DNA of 45,723 bases from Rhodocyclales bacterium (GTDB lineage: Bacteria; Pseudomonadota; Gammaproteobacteria; Burkholderiales; Rhodocyclaceae). Both the position numbers and the translations under genes were made by a program. The notes under the pieces are model-generated. The model was not told the DNA's origin. It searched no databases and was given only the letters and a program-made list of their open reading frames with translations. Below, in pieces: positions 23,422 to 31,436 of the stretch. Numbering within the stretch: the stretch's first letter is position 1; each line of letters begins with the position of its first letter. The DNA is taken from contig JACRIZ010000045.1 in the NCBI GenBank assembly GCA_016235765.1, positions 1-45,723 on the forward strand, written 5' to 3'.

Positions 23422-23751
23422 CTACGCGTGGTCGGGCTCGTGCAGCCAGGCCGGAATATCCCGCTGTCCGTGAAGCACACGCCATACGTCAATGTGATCG
23501 GTGTGCTCGAGATAACAAACCAGATGCGGAAAGCGCTTCAGCGGCCACGCGCGCAGGCCAGGAATCTCCAGTTCGTGCGCGTAACGCGGCGATCCTGTGG
23601 CCGGATGCCGACCGATATGGGCGTAAGCCTGTTCCAATGAATCGATGATAGCGAGCGCCACCTGTTCGGAGCCCTCGCTCAGGTAGTACGCAATGGACTC
23701 GTCGACATCCCGGTTGGCACGTTCCCGCGGGATGACCGGCTTGACATTCAC
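23422..23751 (-). CDS. parE: ParE/RelE-superfamily toxin
   Basis: 109 residues of the ParE/RelE fold: helical hairpin RDVDESIAYYLSEGSEQVALAIIDSLEQ, then IGRHPATGSPRYAHELEIPGLRAWPLKRFPHLVCYLEHTDHIDVWRVLHGQRDIP. The R-W-x(3)-F and YLE...I.VWRVLHG(Q/R)RDI strands are diagnostic. ParE members poison gyrase and RelE members cleave ribosomal mRNA; the sequence alone favours ParE but does not prove the target. The GTG start overlaps the antitoxin stop as GTGA, so toxin translation depends on antitoxin translation, the usual order for ParDE. Confidence 0.9.
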   Translation of the reverse strand: MNVKPVIPRERANRDVDESIAYYLSEGSEQVALAIIDSLEQAYAHIGRHPATGSPRYAHELEIPGLRAWPLKRFPHLVCYLEHTDHIDVWRVLHGQRDIPAWLHEPDHA

Positions 23752-23987
23752 CTGCGCGCGCGCTTGCTGACGCGATCACGCAGGCCGTCGAAGTAGGCGC
23801 CGTCGGCTGGCTTGGCTGGAGCAGACTCGGCTCCGGCGAGCAACAGCTTGCGCAGCCGCGCCCGATCCTGATCCTTGCGGATCAGCTCACGCAGGTATTC
23901 GCTGCTGGTGCCATAGCTCCCGCTCGACACCTGTTCGTCCACGAAGGACTTCAGCGATTCCGGCAGGGAAATGTTCATCGTGCTCAT
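23748..23987 (-). CDS. parD: ParD-type ribbon-helix-helix antitoxin
   Basis: 79 residues. The N-terminal ribbon-helix-helix (MNISLPESLKSFVDEQV, then GSYGTSSEYLRELIRKDQDR) is the CopG/ParD DNA-binding domain, and the basic C-terminal tail (GLRDRVSKRARR) is where ParD wraps its toxin. It precedes and overlaps parE by 4 bp. A promoter with a direct repeat (TTGCCAA twice) lies just upstream and is a likely autoregulation site. Confidence 0.92.
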   Translation of the reverse strand: MSTMNISLPESLKSFVDEQVSSGSYGTSSEYLRELIRKDQDRARLRKLLLAGAESAPAKPADGAYFDGLRDRVSKRARR

Positions 23988-23993
23988 GGTGAA

Positions 23994-24022
23994 AGACTAG
24001 ACTGTTTGGCAAAAATTGGCAA
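23994..24022 (-). promoter_or_regulatory. promoter of parDE with direct-repeat operator candidate
   Basis: On the minus strand, -35 TTGCCA (24017-24022), 17-bp spacer, -10 TAGTCT (23994-23999). Only 6 bases separate the -10 box from the parD ATG, which predicts a leaderless transcript; no ribosome site is visible. The direct repeat TTGCCAA-TTT-TTGCCAA (24006-24022) overlaps the -35 and is a candidate ParD operator. Confidence 0.55.
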
Positions 24023-24093
24023 GGCCGGCATAGGCGCCATCAATTGGGGCGATGCGCGGCCGGTTGGCGGGGCGCTCGGGTAGACTGCCGCAC

Positions 24094-25317
24094 ATGAATC
24101 CGGATTTGTCTTTGTTGCTGGCGTTCGTCGCCGGGCTGGCGCTCGGCGGTGTCGCGGTGTTCTGGCTGCTGCACGCGCGCTCGCGCGAGGCCGACGTCGA
24201 GCGGGACGGGCTGACGGATGCCTTCAAGGCCCTGTCGGCGGATGCGCTGGAGCGTAACAACCAGCGTTTCCTGGAGCTGGCGCGGCTGTCGCTGGAGCGG
24301 CAGCAGGCCCAGGCCACGGGCGAGTTGGAGAAACGCCAGCAGGCGATCGGCGAGCTGGTGGCGCCGATGAAGGGCTCGCTGGAGAAGTTCGAGCAGCAGA
24401 TCGCCGGCATCGAGAAGTCGCGCATCGACGCCTACGCCACGCTCACGCAGCAGGTGCGGGCGCTGGCCGAGTCGCAGGGGCAGCTCAAGACCGAAACGGC
24501 CAACCTGGTCAAGGCGCTGCGCGCGCCGCATACGCGCGGGCGCTGGGGCGAGTTGCAGTTGAAGCGCGTCGTCGAGATGGCGGGCATGCTCGACCATTGC
24601 GATTTCTACGAGCAGGAATCGACCGACACCGATGAAGGCCGGCTGCGCCCGGACATGATCGTCAAGCTGCCCGGCGGCAAGAACATCGTCGTCGACGCCA
24701 AGGCGCCGCTGGCCGCCTATCTGGAGGCGCTGGAGACCGAGGACGAGGCGGCGCGCAAACGCCATTTCGCCGACCACGCGCGGCACGTGCGCGACCACCT
24801 GACCAAGCTCGGCCGCAAGGCCTACTGGGAGCAGTTCCAGCCCTCGCCGGATTTCGTCGTGCTGTTCCTGCCCGGCGAGACCTTCTACAGCGCGGCGCTG
24901 GAGGCCGACCCCGGCCTGATCGAGGCGGGCGTCGAGAGCCGCGTCATCCTGGCCACGCCGACCACCCTGATTGCACTTCTTCGTGCGGTGGCCTACGGCT
25001 GGAAGCAGGAAGCGCTGGCCGAGAACGCGCAGAAGATCAGCGACCTCGGCAAGGAACTCTACGAGCGGCTGGCGACCATGGCCGACAACTGGGCGGGGGT
25101 CGGCAAGAACCTCGGCGAGGCGATCGGCGCCTACAACAAGGCGGTCGGCTCGCTGGAAACGCGGGTGCTGGTCACGGCGCGCAAGTTCCGCGACCTGCAG
25201 GCCGCGCCGGAGGGCAAGGAAATCCGCGACCTGACGCCCGTCGATACTGCCGCGCGCGTCCTGCAGGCGCCGGAAATGCAGTCCGGCAACGAGGAAACCC
25301 GCAGGCTCACGCCATGA
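24094..25317 (+). CDS. rmuC: DNA recombination protein RmuC
   Basis: 407 residues. N-terminal membrane helix ([20 protein letters not shown]), a long coiled coil (about 35-130), and the RmuC nuclease-like domain with [60 protein letters not shown] and [19 protein letters not shown]. RmuC limits inversions at short inverted repeats and is thought to be a membrane-tethered nuclease. An upstream in-frame start at 24052 exists, but the ATG at 24094 gives the usual short N-terminus before the helix. It is divergent from parDE and about 130 bp upstream of the addB-like gene, so it may form a DNA-repair cluster with addBA. Confidence 0.93.
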   Translation: MNPDLSLLLAFVAGLALGGVAVFWLLHARSREADVERDGLTDAFKALSADALERNNQRFLELARLSLERQQAQATGELEKRQQAIGELVAPMKGSLEKFEQQIAGIEKSRIDAYATLTQQVRALAESQGQLKTETANLVKALRAPHTRGRWGELQLKRVVEMAGMLDHCDFYEQESTDTDEGRLRPDMIVKLPGGKNIVVDAKAPLAAYLEALETEDEAARKRHFADHARHVRDHLTKLGRKAYWEQFQPSPDFVVLFLPGETFYSAALEADPGLIEAGVESRVILATPTTLIALLRAVAYGWKQEALAENAQKISDLGKELYERLATMADNWAGVGKNLGEAIGAYNKAVGSLETRVLVTARKFRDLQAAPEGKEIRDLTPVDTAARVLQAPEMQSGNEETRRLTP

Positions 25318-25368
25318 GCCGCGTGGTGCCGACAATGGCTTCCGTCATCGTTACGGAGGTCATTGGCC

Positions 25369-25446
25369 ATGCGATTCCTTGTCGAACCCGATGCATGCGT
25401 CTTCTGGGGCACCACGCTGCTGTGTTCTCTGACGCTGCTCTTCTGA
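25369..25446 (+). CDS. possible 25-residue leader peptide upstream of the addB-like gene
   Basis: A 25-codon frame reading MRFLVEPDACVFWG followed by TTLLCSLTLLF and TGA. It has the best ribosome site in this stretch, GGAGGT at 25355-25360, with an 8-base gap to the ATG. Its stop is 3 bases before the addB-like ATG, which has no ribosome site of its own. This arrangement suits translational coupling or reinitiation. Alternatively it may be a tiny membrane peptide with no regulatory role. Confidence 0.5.
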   Translation: MRFLVEPDACVFWGTTLLCSLTLLF

Positions 25447-25449
25447 TCC

Positions 25450-28077
25450 ATGGCTGAAGTCATCCTCTGCGCCAACCAGCGGCTCGCGCGGCACCTGCGC
25501 GCGGAGCATGATCGGACGCAGGTCGCGGCGGGCCGCGCAACCTGGCAGCCGCTGGCCGCGCTGACCATCGGTGCCTGGCTGGAGGGGCTGGTTGCCGAAG
25601 GCTTGCTGGCGGGCGCCATCGGCGTTGCGCAGGCGCCGCGCTTGGCGCTGACTGCCGCACAGGAGAGCCTGCTCTGGGAACAGGCCATCGCCGCGACGCT
25701 GGCCGACGGCGAGGATGCGCTGTTCGACCGCGAAGGTCTGGCTGCGGCTGCTGCCGAAGCCGAAGCGCTCTGCCAGGTCTGGAACCTCCGCCCGAGCGCC
25801 GATGCCGGCGAGGAAACCAGACGCTTCCTGGACTGGCGTCGCCATGTGCGCAGCGCCTGCGAACCGCGCGGCTGGTTCGAGGCGGCACGGCTGCGTGCCT
25901 GGCAAATCGCTTGCATTGCCGATGGCGCCGGGCGCCTGCCGGCAAGCGTGGCCTTCGCCGGCTTCGACCGCTATTCGCCACAGGAAGCCGAACTCAAGCG
26001 CGTGCTGGCAGCACGCGGCGTGGCGGTGAGCGAACTGGCGCTCGGCCGCGCGTCGGCGGGCGAGGCATCGGTCGCCGCCTGTGCCGACCGCCGTGCCGAA
26101 TGCCATGCCGCCGCCGCGTGGACCTCGGCGCGACTGGCCGAACAGCCGAATGCACGGATGGGTGTCGTCGTACCTGACTTGGGCAGCGTGCGCGAGATGC
26201 TGGTCGCGGCACTCGACGACGCGCTGCATCCCGAGGCGCTGCTGGCCGCCAATGCCGAGCAGGCGCGGCGCTACAACGTCTCGCTGGGCACGCCTGTGGC
26301 ACGCGAGCCCATCGTCGCCGTCGCGCTGGAACTGCTGCAACTGGCCGCCAACCCGCGCCGCTGCGAACAGGCGCGCCTGGGCGCGCTGTTGCGCGGGCCT
26401 TACTGGTCGGCCTGGCAGAGCGAGGCCGACGGCCGTGCCGGCCTCGAGGCCGCCATGCGCCGGCATCTGCCGCCCGTCATTGGCGTACCGCCATGGCTGA
26501 CTTTTCTGAAGCGTTTCGAAAAGAAGGGCTTGCGTATCGCCAGAACGCGTGCCCACGTCGAGGCGCTGGTCAAGGCCGTCGACGGCAACTCGGGCAAGCG
26601 CCTGCCTTCGGCCTGGGGCGGCTGGTTCGCGGAATTCCTCGAAGAGTGCGGCTGGCCCGGCGAACGCACGCTGTCCAGCCGCGAGTGGCAGGCCCGCGAC
26701 GCCTTTCGCGAAACCCTGGATCAGTTCGGTGCCCTCGATGCGCTGCTGGGCAAGGTCGCATTGCCCGAGGCCGCGCGGCGACTGCTGCGGCTTGCGCGCG
26801 AGCGCGTATTCCAGCCCGAGACGGTCGGCAGGCCGAGCGTCGAGGTGATGGGGCCGCTGGAAGCGGCCGGTCTTGCATTCGACGCGCTCTGGGTACTGGG
26901 CATGAACGACGATGTCTGGCCGCCGTCGCCACGACCGAACCCGCTGTTGCCGGCCGACATCCAGCGTCGCGCCAAGTCGTCGAACGCCTCGGCCGAGGTG
27001 CAGCTCGAATTTGCGCGCAGCGTGCAGCAAAGGCTGATGCATGCCGCGCCGGAAATCGTCTTCTCGTGGGCGCAGGGCGAGGGCGATCGCCAGTTGCGGC
27101 CGAGCCCGCTGCTGGCGGGTTTGCCGGCGGGCGAAGTACCCCTGGCGATCCGGTCGGTCGTTGCCGTGCAGGTCGGCGGCAGCCGGATCGAAGCCCTGGC
27201 CGACCATCGCGCGCCACCGCTGGCCGAGGGCGAGCGGGTGGCGGGCGGTGCCAACCTGCTCAAGGCGCAGGCTTTGTGTCCGGCCTGGGCCTACTATCGC
27301 TACCGCCTCGGCGCCAGGCCGCTCGACGAGCCGGCCGAAGGGCTCGATGCGATGGATCGCGGCACGCTGCTGCACCGGGTGATGGAGAAGTTCTTCAGCG
27401 GGCGCACGCAGGCCGAACTGGCGGCCCTGGGCGACGCGCAACGCGACGCGGCGATCCGCGCTGCCGTTGGCGAGGCTTTCGCGGCCTTCGATGCCGAGCG
27501 TGAGGAACCGCTGGCGCCGCGCTTCGCGACGCTGGAGCGGACGCGGCTGGAGCACCTGCTCGGCCAGTGGCTGCGACTCGAGTTGGCGCGGCCGGTGCCG
27601 TTCGCCGTCGTCGCCTGCGAGCAGAAGGCCGCAGTGGACATCGAAGGCATCGCGATCGACCTCAAGGTCGATCGCATCGACGAGCTGGCCGACGGGCGGC
27701 GGCTGATCCTCGACTACAAGACCGGCGACCCGAAGGTGAAGGACTGGGACGGCGAGCGCATCGCCGAGCCGCAGTTGCCGCTGTATGCAACCCATGTCGA
27801 GGGGCACCCGGCGGCGGTGAGTTTTGCCAAGGTGCGTGCCGACGACTGTGCCTTCGTCGGGCTGGGCGCCGAGGCCGGGCTGGTCGACGGCATCAAGGCG
27901 GCGCCGGACTGGCTGGCCATGCTCGAGCAGTGGCATGCCGCCATTGCCGCAGTGGCGCGCGAGATCCGCGCGGGCCACGCGGCGGTGAGCTTTGCCCGCG
28001 AGGACGATTTGAAGTACTGCGAGGTGCTGCCGCTGCTGCGCCTGCCGGAAGCGAAGGCGCAGAGGGATCGGTCGTGA
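25450..28077 (+). CDS. addB: AddB-like DNA repair exonuclease subunit (probable DNA repair protein family)
   Basis: 875 residues, the subunit partner of AddA in a double-strand break processing helicase-nuclease. There is no Walker A motif near the N-terminus (LCANQRLARHLR), as in AddB proteins that are pseudo-helicases. The C-terminal PD-(D/E)XK nuclease of the RecB family is visible: DRGTLLHRVMEKFF and LILDYKTGDP with the catalytic Asp and Lys, then QLPLYATH. The family's Fe-S staple uses one Cys before and three after this domain. Here the first is present (QALCPAWAYY), but of the last group only one of three remains (DLKYCEVLPLLRL), the other two being Leu. At 875 residues it is shorter than Gram-positive AddB and fits the proteobacterial form. 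Stop and addA start overlap as GTGA. Confidence 0.9.
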   Translation: MAEVILCANQRLARHLRAEHDRTQVAAGRATWQPLAALTIGAWLEGLVAEGLLAGAIGVAQAPRLALTAAQESLLWEQAIAATLADGEDALFDREGLAAAAAEAEALCQVWNLRPSADAGEETRRFLDWRRHVRSACEPRGWFEAARLRAWQIACIADGAGRLPASVAFAGFDRYSPQEAELKRVLAARGVAVSELALGRASAGEASVAACADRRAECHAAAAWTSARLAEQPNARMGVVVPDLGSVREMLVAALDDALHPEALLAANAEQARRYNVSLGTPVAREPIVAVALELLQLAANPRRCEQARLGALLRGPYWSAWQSEADGRAGLEAAMRRHLPPVIGVPPWLTFLKRFEKKGLRIARTRAHVEALVKAVDGNSGKRLPSAWGGWFAEFLEECGWPGERTLSSREWQARDAFRETLDQFGALDALLGKVALPEAARRLLRLARERVFQPETVGRPSVEVMGPLEAAGLAFDALWVLGMNDDVWPPSPRPNPLLPADIQRRAKSSNASAEVQLEFARSVQQRLMHAAPEIVFSWAQGEGDRQLRPSPLLAGLPAGEVPLAIRSVVAVQVGGSRIEALADHRAPPLAEGERVAGGANLLKAQALCPAWAYYRYRLGARPLDEPAEGLDAMDRGTLLHRVMEKFFSGRTQAELAALGDAQRDAAIRAAVGEAFAAFDAEREEPLAPRFATLERTRLEHLLGQWLRLELARPVPFAVVACEQKAAVDIEGIAIDLKVDRIDELADGRRLILDYKTGDPKVKDWDGERIAEPQLPLYATHVEGHPAAVSFAKVRADDCAFVGLGAEAGLVDGIKAAPDWLAMLEQWHAAIAAVAREIRAGHAAVSFAREDDLKYCEVLPLLRLPEAKAQRDRS

Positions 28078-31000
28078 GCGACGACGAACTGCTCGCCCTC
28101 GATGCCGCCAGCCGCCGGCGCGCGCTGGCGCCGGACTCCTTCATCGTCGAGGCACCCGCCGGCGCCGGCAAGACGGAACTGCTGACACAGCGCGTGCTGA
28201 TGCTGCTGGGCCGGGTCGGCGAGCCGGAAGAGATCGTCGCCATCACCTTCACCAACAAGGCGGCGGCGGAAATGCGCCACCGCATCCTCGATGCGCTGCA
28301 ACGCGCGGCGACGGGCGAAGTGCCTGACGCTGCCCACAAGCGCATCACCTTCGACCTGGCAAGCGCGGCACTGGCGGCATCCGCGCAGCAAGGCTGGCAG
28401 TTGCTCGATCATCCGGGCCGGTTGCGCGTGACCACCATCGACGCCTTCTGCGCCGGGCTGGCGCGCCAGATGCCCGTGCTCTCGCGCTTCGGGTCGCAGC
28501 CGCGCACGGTCGAGGACGCGCGCCGCCACTACGACGATGCGGCGCGGCGGGCGCTGGCATGGCTGGAGGACGACGGCGAGCACGCCGAAGCCGTGGCCCG
28601 CGCGCTGGCGCACGTGGATAACGATACGACGCGTCTGGCGGGCCTGCTGGCCGATATGCTGGCACGGCGCGACCAGTGGCTGCGGCATGCAGTTCGGCAG
28701 AGTCAGTCCTGGCAGCACGCCGAGGCCGCGCTGCGCGAGCTGGTGTTGCGCGACATGCGCCGCGTCTTCGCGGCCTTGCCCGGCCGCAGCCAGGAGGCCC
28801 TGATGCCCGTCGCGCGCTTCGCGGCAGGCAACCTGCCGGACGACCATGCGCTGGCGCCGCTGCGCGACTGGCAGCGCGTGTTGTCGGCCGAGCCGGAGGA
28901 GTTGCCGTTGTGGCGTGCGGTGGCGGCCCTGCTGCTCACCGACAAGGACGAGCCGCGCAAGGCACTCGATGTGCGCATGGGGTTGCCGAAGGAGGCCAAG
29001 GACAAGAAGCAGGCCTTGCTGGAGATCATCGGCGCCTTGTCGGCAAGCGACGTCGCGGCGCTGGCGCAAGTGCGCCGCCTGCCCGAGCCCGGCTACACGG
29101 AAGAGGAATGGGCGACGGTGACGGCGCTGGCGACGCTGCTCAAGCTCGCCGCCGGGGAACTGTGGGGCGTCTTCCACGCGGCGGGCGAAGTCGATTTCGT
29201 CGAGGTCGCGGGCCGTGCCCTGCAGGCTTTGGGCAGCCCGGAGGCGCCGACCGACCTGGCGTTGTCGCTCGACTACCGCATCCGCCACCTGCTGGTGGAC
29301 GAGTTCCAGGATACCAGCCCGACGCAAGTGGAACTGCTGCAAAAGCTCACCGCCGACTGGCATCCGGGCGACGGTCGCAGCCTGTTCCTGGTCGGCGACC
29401 CGATGCAGTCCATCTACCGCTTCCGCAAGGCCGACGTCGGCCTGTTCCTCGCCGCGGCGGCGCAGGGCATCGGCACCGTACCGCTCGAGCGGCTGGGCCT
29501 CTATCGCAACAACCGATCCTGCGCCCCCGTGGTCGACTGGGTGAATGCCACCTTTGCCCAGGTCTTCCCGGCGCGCGACGATGCGGCCGCAGGCGCCATC
29601 GCCTATCGCCGCTTCGCCGCGGCGCATCCGGCAATGCCCGACGCCGGCGTGACGGTACATGGTCTGGTGGCCGCCAAGGGCGAGGGCGCGGCGGCGGAGG
29701 CGGAGCGGATACTCGCCATCATCGACGCGGAACGCGCCGCCGACCCGGCACGCAGCATCGCCGTGCTGGTGCGCGCACGGACCCACCTCGATGCGCTGGT
29801 GGCGCGCATCCGCCGGCGGCGGTCGAACCTGTCCTTCACGGCGGTCGAGATCGAATCGCTGGCTGCGCGCCAGCCGGTGCAGGACCTGCTGGCGCTGAGC
29901 CATGCGCTGCATCACCGCGCCGACCGGGTTAACTGGCTGGCCATCCTGCGCGCTCCCTGGTGCGGGCTGACGCTCGCGGACCTGCATGCGCTCGCCGCCG
30001 ACGATTTCAACGCCACGGTCTGGTCGCTGCTGGATGACGCCGCCCGTGTCGCCCGGCTTGGCGCAGACGGCCAGGCGCGGCTGACCCACGTCCGCGTCGC
30101 GCTCGCCGAGGCGTTGCGCCAGCAGGGACGGCAGTCCGCGGCGCGCTGGGTGAAGGGCGCCTGGTTGCGGCTCGGTGGTCCGGCCTGCCTGGCCAATGCC
30201 ACCGAACTGGCCGACTGCGAAGCCTTCTTCGACCTGATCGAGCGCCTCGACGCGGCCGGCCGTTTCAGCCCCGAGCAGCTTGAAAGGGAAATGGCGCGGC
30301 TTTACGGCGCGCCCGATGCGACGGCCGACGGCCGGCTGCAATTCATGACCCTGCACAAGGCCAAGGGCCTGGAGTTCGATACCGTGATCCTGCCCGGCCT
30401 GCACCGGCCGACGCGGTCGGAAGACAAGCCGTTGATGCTCTGGGAGGAAGTGATCCTCGACGGCCTCGATGAACATCTGGTCGCGGCGCCGCTCAAGCAG
30501 CGCGGCCGGAAGGACACCGTGACACCCTACGACTACCTCGCCGCGCTGGAACGGCAACGCGCTGCGCACGAGGCGGAGCGCGTGCTCTACGTCGGCGCGA
30601 CGCGGGCGATCCGGCACCTGCATCTGGTCGGCGTCGCCGACCGCAACGCCAAGGGCGAAATCAAGGCGCCGGCCAACACCCCCCTCGATCTGCTCTGGCC
30701 CGCGGTGGCGAACCGGTTTGCCGACGCAGACGACGCGGAGCCGGGCTCGGCCGAAGCGCCAAGTGCCTTCATCCCGAAGCTGCTGCGCGTCGCGGAGCCG
30801 GTCGTCACCGGCTTGCCGGTCCATGCGCCGGTCGCGGCCGGGGCTGCGGAAAAGCCCGTTGCGGACGACGAAAGCGGACAATCGCTCGACGCGCGAGTCG
30901 GCACGCTGGCCCACCGCTACCTGGAGATGCTCGCCAACGACGGCCTCGATGCCTGGCCGGCGGCGCGCGTCGGCAGCCTGCGCGGCGCGATGGAAGTCTG

Positions 31001-31436
31001 GCTTGGCCAGCAGGGTTGCCGCGACCGCGATGCGGCGCTGGGCGCGGAGCGCGTGATCGGGATGCTGACGACGACGCTGGCCAGCGAAGCAGGCCGCTGG
31101 GTGCTGCGGGCGCGTGCGGGCGCCGCGTCCGAGCTGGCGCTGGCGAAAGTCAGCCATGGCGATGCGCCGGTCCAGGTGGTGGATCGCAGCTTCGTCGAGG
31201 ACGGCACGCGCTGGATCATCGATTACAAGACCGCGCGCCCGGATGGCGAACTGACGGTGCATGCCGAGGGCTATCGGCCGCAACTGGCGCGTTATGCCGA
31301 ACTGTTCCGCGACGAGGGGCTGCCGATCCGCACCGCGATTTTTTATGTGGCACTGGGGCGGCTGGTCGAGTTCGACCGCCAGCCGCCCAGCATTTGCTCG
31401 AACTCCTCCACGGGTACCGGCCTGCCGAACAGGTAG
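28074..31436 (+). CDS. addA: AddA helicase-nuclease (UvrD/RecB family)
   Basis: 1120 residues. The SF1A helicase motifs run in order: Walker A EAPAGAGKTELL (about 25-36), ITFTNKAAAEMR, Walker B LLVDEFQDTSPTQVE (about 406), LVGDPMQSIYRFRKAD, LQFMTLHKAKGLEFD (about 755) and RVLYVGATRAIRHL. A RecB-type nuclease domain follows with VGTLAHRYLEML, WIIDYKTARPDG (Asp and Lys about 1049) and YRPQLARYAELF. With AddB it resects double-strand ends for RecA loading. The start is GTG 28074, overlapping the addB stop by 4 bp. Unusually, it runs past the normal family end (YVALGRLVEF) by about 18 residues, and its last 94 bp overlap the convergent GGDEF-EAL gene. Confidence 0.95.
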   Translation: MSDDELLALDAASRRRALAPDSFIVEAPAGAGKTELLTQRVLMLLGRVGEPEEIVAITFTNKAAAEMRHRILDALQRAATGEVPDAAHKRITFDLASAALAASAQQGWQLLDHPGRLRVTTIDAFCAGLARQMPVLSRFGSQPRTVEDARRHYDDAARRALAWLEDDGEHAEAVARALAHVDNDTTRLAGLLADMLARRDQWLRHAVRQSQSWQHAEAALRELVLRDMRRVFAALPGRSQEALMPVARFAAGNLPDDHALAPLRDWQRVLSAEPEELPLWRAVAALLLTDKDEPRKALDVRMGLPKEAKDKKQALLEIIGALSASDVAALAQVRRLPEPGYTEEEWATVTALATLLKLAAGELWGVFHAAGEVDFVEVAGRALQALGSPEAPTDLALSLDYRIRHLLVDEFQDTSPTQVELLQKLTADWHPGDGRSLFLVGDPMQSIYRFRKADVGLFLAAAAQGIGTVPLERLGLYRNNRSCAPVVDWVNATFAQVFPARDDAAAGAIAYRRFAAAHPAMPDAGVTVHGLVAAKGEGAAAEAERILAIIDAERAADPARSIAVLVRARTHLDALVARIRRRRSNLSFTAVEIESLAARQPVQDLLALSHALHHRADRVNWLAILRAPWCGLTLADLHALAADDFNATVWSLLDDAARVARLGADGQARLTHVRVALAEALRQQGRQSAARWVKGAWLRLGGPACLANATELADCEAFFDLIERLDAAGRFSPEQLEREMARLYGAPDATADGRLQFMTLHKAKGLEFDTVILPGLHRPTRSEDKPLMLWEEVILDGLDEHLVAAPLKQRGRKDTVTPYDYLAALERQRAAHEAERVLYVGATRAIRHLHLVGVADRNAKGEIKAPANTPLDLLWPAVANRFADADDAEPGSAEAPSAFIPKLLRVAEPVVTGLPVHAPVAAGAAEKPVADDESGQSLDARVGTLAHRYLEMLANDGLDAWPAARVGSLRGAMEVWLGQQGCRDRDAALGAERVIGMLTTTLASEAGRWVLRARAGAASELALAKVSHGDAPVQVVDRSFVEDGTRWIIDYKTARPDGELTVHAEGYRPQLARYAELFRDEGLPIRTAIFYVALGRLVEFDRQPPSICSNSSTGTGLPNR

